Source: an uncultured Gemmatimonadales bacterium (lineage in GTDB: Bacteria > Gemmatimonadota > Gemmatimonadetes > Longimicrobiales > Gaopeijiaceae). From it: a stretch of 8,003 bases of DNA. Positions 5,800 to 8,003 of this stretch are shown here, piece after piece. How positions within the stretch are numbered: position 1 is the stretch's first letter; each line of letters opens with the position of its first letter. The stretch is from positions 1 through 8,003 of the forward strand of contig CALJKZ010000726.1 of assembly GCA_937983085.1 (NCBI GenBank), given 5' to 3'. The notes beneath the pieces were generated by a model. That model was not told the origin of the DNA. It did no database searches and saw only the letters and a program-made list of their open reading frames with translations. The position numbers and the translations under genes were made by a program.

Positions 5800-7497
5800 A
5801 TGCATCCGCTGAACTGGGCCATCGTCGTCGCCTACCTCCTCTGGGTGGTCGTCGACGGCATCCGGAAGTCGAAGGGAACGGACACCATCTCGGGCTACTT
5901 CATCGCGGACAAGAGCCTGGCCTGGTGGGTGGTGGGCCTCTCGGTGATGGCCACCCAGCTCTCCGCCGTGACCATGATCGGCACCACCGGTCAGGGCGCC
6001 ACCGACGGGCTCCGTTTTGTCCAGCTCTACTTCGGCCTGCCTCTGGCCATGGTGATCCTGGGCGTCACCCTGGTCCCCCTGCTCCACGGCTCGGGGGTGT
6101 ACACGGCCTACGAGTACCTGGAGCGCCGGTTCGATGCCAAGACCCGCTCCCTTACGGCCTTCCTCTTCCTCCTTTCCCGGGGGATGTCGTGCGGGACCAT
6201 CATCGCCGCACCGGGCGTGGTCCTCAGCGCCATCTTCGGCATCCCGCTGGCGTGGAGCGTGGCCCTCATCGGCATTCCCACGGTCCTCTACACCATGATC
6301 GGTGGCGTGCAGGCCGTAGCCTGGGCCGACGTGAAGCAGATGCTGCTCATCGTCGTCGCCCTCCTTGCCATCGTGGTGGTCCTGGTCCTCCAGATGCCCG
6401 TGAGCCCCAATGAGGCCTTGGAGATCGCCGGCGCAACCGGACGGCTCCAGACCTTCGATTTCTCCTTCAACCTGGACGACACCTACACGTTCTGGTCGGG
6501 CGTCATCGGCGGCACCTTCCTCATGCTCTCGTACTTCGGCACCGACCAGAGCCAAGTCCAGCGTTACCTCACGGCCCGCTCGGTGAACGAAGCCAAGAGC
6601 TCGCTCCTCATGAGCGCCTACTGGAAGATCCCTCTCCAGGCGCTCGTCCTCCTCGTGGGAGTGGGCGTCTTCGTCTACTACCAGTTCGTCCAGCCACCCC
6701 TCCTCTTCAATCCCGCCCAGGAGGAGGTGGTCCTCGCCGAAGCGGGCGCCACGTACGACGACCTCCAGGAGCGGTACGCCGCCGCCTTCTCTCTTCGGGA
6801 GACCGCGGCTCTCGAGGTAGCGGCCGCCGAGGCCGAGCCCACGGCCGAAGCCGCTATGCAGACGTTCCTCGCGCGGGAGGCCGACATCCAGGCCATCCGC
6901 GGAGAGGCCCTCGCCTTGGCCGAAGAGGTCACGGGCCAGCCATCCCGGGACGTGAACTACATCATCCCCCGCTTCGTCCTTTCCGAACTTCCCATCGGCC
7001 TGGCCGGGCTCTTCATCGCCGGGGTCATCGCGGCGGCCATGTCGTCCATCTCGTCGGAGTTGAACTCCCTCGCCACCACCAGTGTCATCGACTTCTACCG
7101 GCGGTGGGTCCAGCCGGAGGCCACCGATGCCCACTACCTGAAGGTGTCGAAGGGGGCCACCGCCCTGTGGGGCACCTTCGCCTGCGTGGTGGCCACGTAC
7201 GCCGCCACACTCGGCTCCCTCATCGAGGTGGTGAACCGATTCGGGTCCTTCTTCTACGGATCCATCCTCGGGGTCTTCCTCCTCGCGATGATGCCCCGGG
7301 CGAAGGGGACAGGGGCCTTCATCGGCCTCATCGTGGGCATGGGGTCGGTGGCGGCGGTGACCTTCGGAGCGCCCAGCATCTCCTTCTTGTGGCACAACGT
7401 CATCGGGGCAGGCGTCGTGGTCTTCGTGGGACTCGTGCTGGGCGGTCTTGGAAGCGGGGACGTCCCGGCGGCCGATGGGAGCGAACCGGCGAGCTAG
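5800..7497 (+). CDS. SSS-family sodium:solute symporter
   Basis: This 565-residue inner-membrane protein belongs to the solute:sodium symporter family (LeuT-fold, like SGLT and PutP). Evidence: an N-terminal helix starting near NWAIVVAYLLW, the GYFIADKSLAWWVVGLSVMATQLSAVTMIG segment typical of helices 1-2 with its sodium-site region, VYTAYEYLERRF (about 100-111), IGGVQAVAWADVKQ (about 167-180), SYFGTDQSQVQRYLTARSVNEAK (about 244-266), and AAAMSSISSELNSLATTSVIDFY (about 410-432) with the conserved Ser pair of the sodium site. The substrate cannot be predicted; sugars, organic acids and amino acids all occur in the family. An 80-residue Ala/Glu-rich helical insertion (about 306-385) separates two membrane helices. 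GAGG 7 nt before the ATG gives a good ribosome-binding site. The gene follows the small membrane ORF by 9 nt and its TAG overlaps the stop of the convergent gene. Confidence 0.95.
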   Translation: MHPLNWAIVVAYLLWVVVDGIRKSKGTDTISGYFIADKSLAWWVVGLSVMATQLSAVTMIGTTGQGATDGLRFVQLYFGLPLAMVILGVTLVPLLHGSGVYTAYEYLERRFDAKTRSLTAFLFLLSRGMSCGTIIAAPGVVLSAIFGIPLAWSVALIGIPTVLYTMIGGVQAVAWADVKQMLLIVVALLAIVVVLVLQMPVSPNEALEIAGATGRLQTFDFSFNLDDTYTFWSGVIGGTFLMLSYFGTDQSQVQRYLTARSVNEAKSSLLMSAYWKIPLQALVLLVGVGVFVYYQFVQPPLLFNPAQEEVVLAEAGATYDDLQERYAAAFSLRETAALEVAAAEAEPTAEAAMQTFLAREADIQAIRGEALALAEEVTGQPSRDVNYIIPRFVLSELPIGLAGLFIAGVIAAAMSSISSELNSLATTSVIDFYRRWVQPEATDAHYLKVSKGATALWGTFACVVATYAATLGSLIEVVNRFGSFFYGSILGVFLLAMMPRAKGTGAFIGLIVGMGSVAAVTFGAPSISFLWHNVIGAGVVVFVGLVLGGLGSGDVPAADGSEPAS

Positions 7498-8003
7498 CGC
7501 GTCCTGATCTCGCGCTCCCAGCGATCCACCCAGCCGTCGAGCTCGGCGGCCACCGTGTCGAAGGCCGGCACGAAGCTCCGCCACGACTGGCGAAGCTCGA
7601 AGTCGGTTGGAAGAGCCGACTCGTCCACCTCACCCGCCGCTGGCTCCCAGTGCGTGTGGAGCTTGGCGGCCGTGGCCGCGTCCCTCGTTGCGAGGTGGTC
7701 GACGAAGGCCCTCGCCGCCCCATCGGTCGACGAGCCCGCCACGATACCCACCCCCAGGGCCACGTCCGGCGTACCGCTCGACGGGATCCGGTAGTGGAGC
7801 CAGTCGGCCCCCGACACCCGCGCCCTCTCGGCGTCGGCCCGAGACATGATGGCCAGGAGAGCATCGCCTCGACGGAGCGCCGCGATGGCAGCTTCGGAGT
7901 CGGTGACGTACGAGTCGACCTGGTCGTGGAGGCGCGCGAGCCAGTCGAACCCGCTGTTCAGGTCGTCGTCGTCACGGAGGCCCTCGATGACCATGCCGGC
8001 GAC
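7494..8003 (-). CDS. ABC transporter substrate-binding protein, C-terminal part (cut by window edge)
   Basis: 169 residues are visible, and the frame stays open through the right edge with no start needed, so this is the C-terminal portion of a longer protein. The text resembles the second lobe of family 1 extracellular solute-binding proteins: YVTDSEAAIAALRRGDALLAIMSRADAE, then HYRIPSSGTPDVALGVGIVAGSS, then GAARAFVDHLATRDAA, the usual order of a late binding-lobe strand, a proline-rich hinge and a C-terminal helix. Closest in style are iron(III)- and thiamine-type binding proteins, but no metal ligands can be assigned, so the substrate is open. Other parts of an ABC transporter would be expected on either side; the left side is the unrelated symporter. 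The gene converges on it, sharing the CTAG at 7494-7497. An ATG at 7994 is internal, not a likely start. Confidence 0.75.
   Translation of the reverse strand, partial: VAGMVIEGLRDDDDLNSGFDWLARLHDQVDSYVTDSEAAIAALRRGDALLAIMSRADAERARVSGADWLHYRIPSSGTPDVALGVGIVAGSSTDGAARAFVDHLATRDAATAAKLHTHWEPAAGEVDESALPTDFELRQSWRSFVPAFDTVAAELDGWVDRWEREIRTR

Noticed and set aside
5767..7584. 605-residue open frame on the minus strand across the symporter gene
   Set aside because: It is rich in Gly, Asp, Glu and His with no recognisable domain, and lies fully antisense to a clear SSS gene. Long antisense frames are expected in high-GC DNA with strong third-position GC.

Overview
This is a gene-dense, high-GC bacterial window. 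It holds a tetrapyrrole (haem) biosynthesis operon on the minus strand, a secreted beta-propeller/TPR protein, a two-gene sodium:solute symporter unit on the plus strand, and the end of an ABC transporter substrate-binding protein. Protein style suggests Gemmatimonadota or a close relative: a secreted propeller with a C-terminal TPR tail, and an SSS symporter with a long Ala/Glu-rich insertion behind a tiny membrane ORF. That assignment is an inference from memory of such genomes, not from a marker gene.

Region 1 (about 1-4200, read right to left) is hemC, hemD, hemB, hemL and then the first 15 codons of an unidentified gene. Spacing is tight: 7 nt between hemC and hemD, 37 nt between hemD and hemB, 20 nt between hemB and hemL, and a GTGA stop/start overlap between hemL and the next gene. 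The three mid-pathway enzymes plus GSA aminomutase show that the cell makes 5-aminolevulinate by the C5 (glutamyl-tRNA) route. hemA, which would supply the HemL substrate, is not in the window. Together they carry GSA to ALA (HemL), ALA to porphobilinogen (HemB), porphobilinogen to hydroxymethylbilane (HemC) and then to uroporphyrinogen III (HemD). A candidate sigma70-type promoter and a 7-bp-stem inverted repeat lie just upstream of hemC. hemC itself has no ATG, GTG or TTG at the needed place and appears to start at CTG.

Region 2 (4201-5463, minus strand) encodes an exported six-bladed-propeller-like protein (NHL/SMP-30 style) with a C-terminal TPR segment. It lies upstream of hemC in the same direction, but is probably a separate transcription unit because of the promoter between them.

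Region 3 (5464-5667) is a divergent intergenic region with a small perfect hairpin. Region 4 (5668-7497, plus strand) is a 40-residue single-pass membrane ORF followed 9 nt later by a 565-residue SSS-family sodium:solute symporter. This arrangement looks like a small-subunit/transporter pair and is the best candidate here for something poorly described. Region 5 (7494-8003, minus strand) is the C-terminal part of a substrate-binding protein. It converges on the symporter gene, and both stop codons sit in one CTAG palindrome.

No rRNA, tRNA, CRISPR array, insertion sequence or phage gene was seen.
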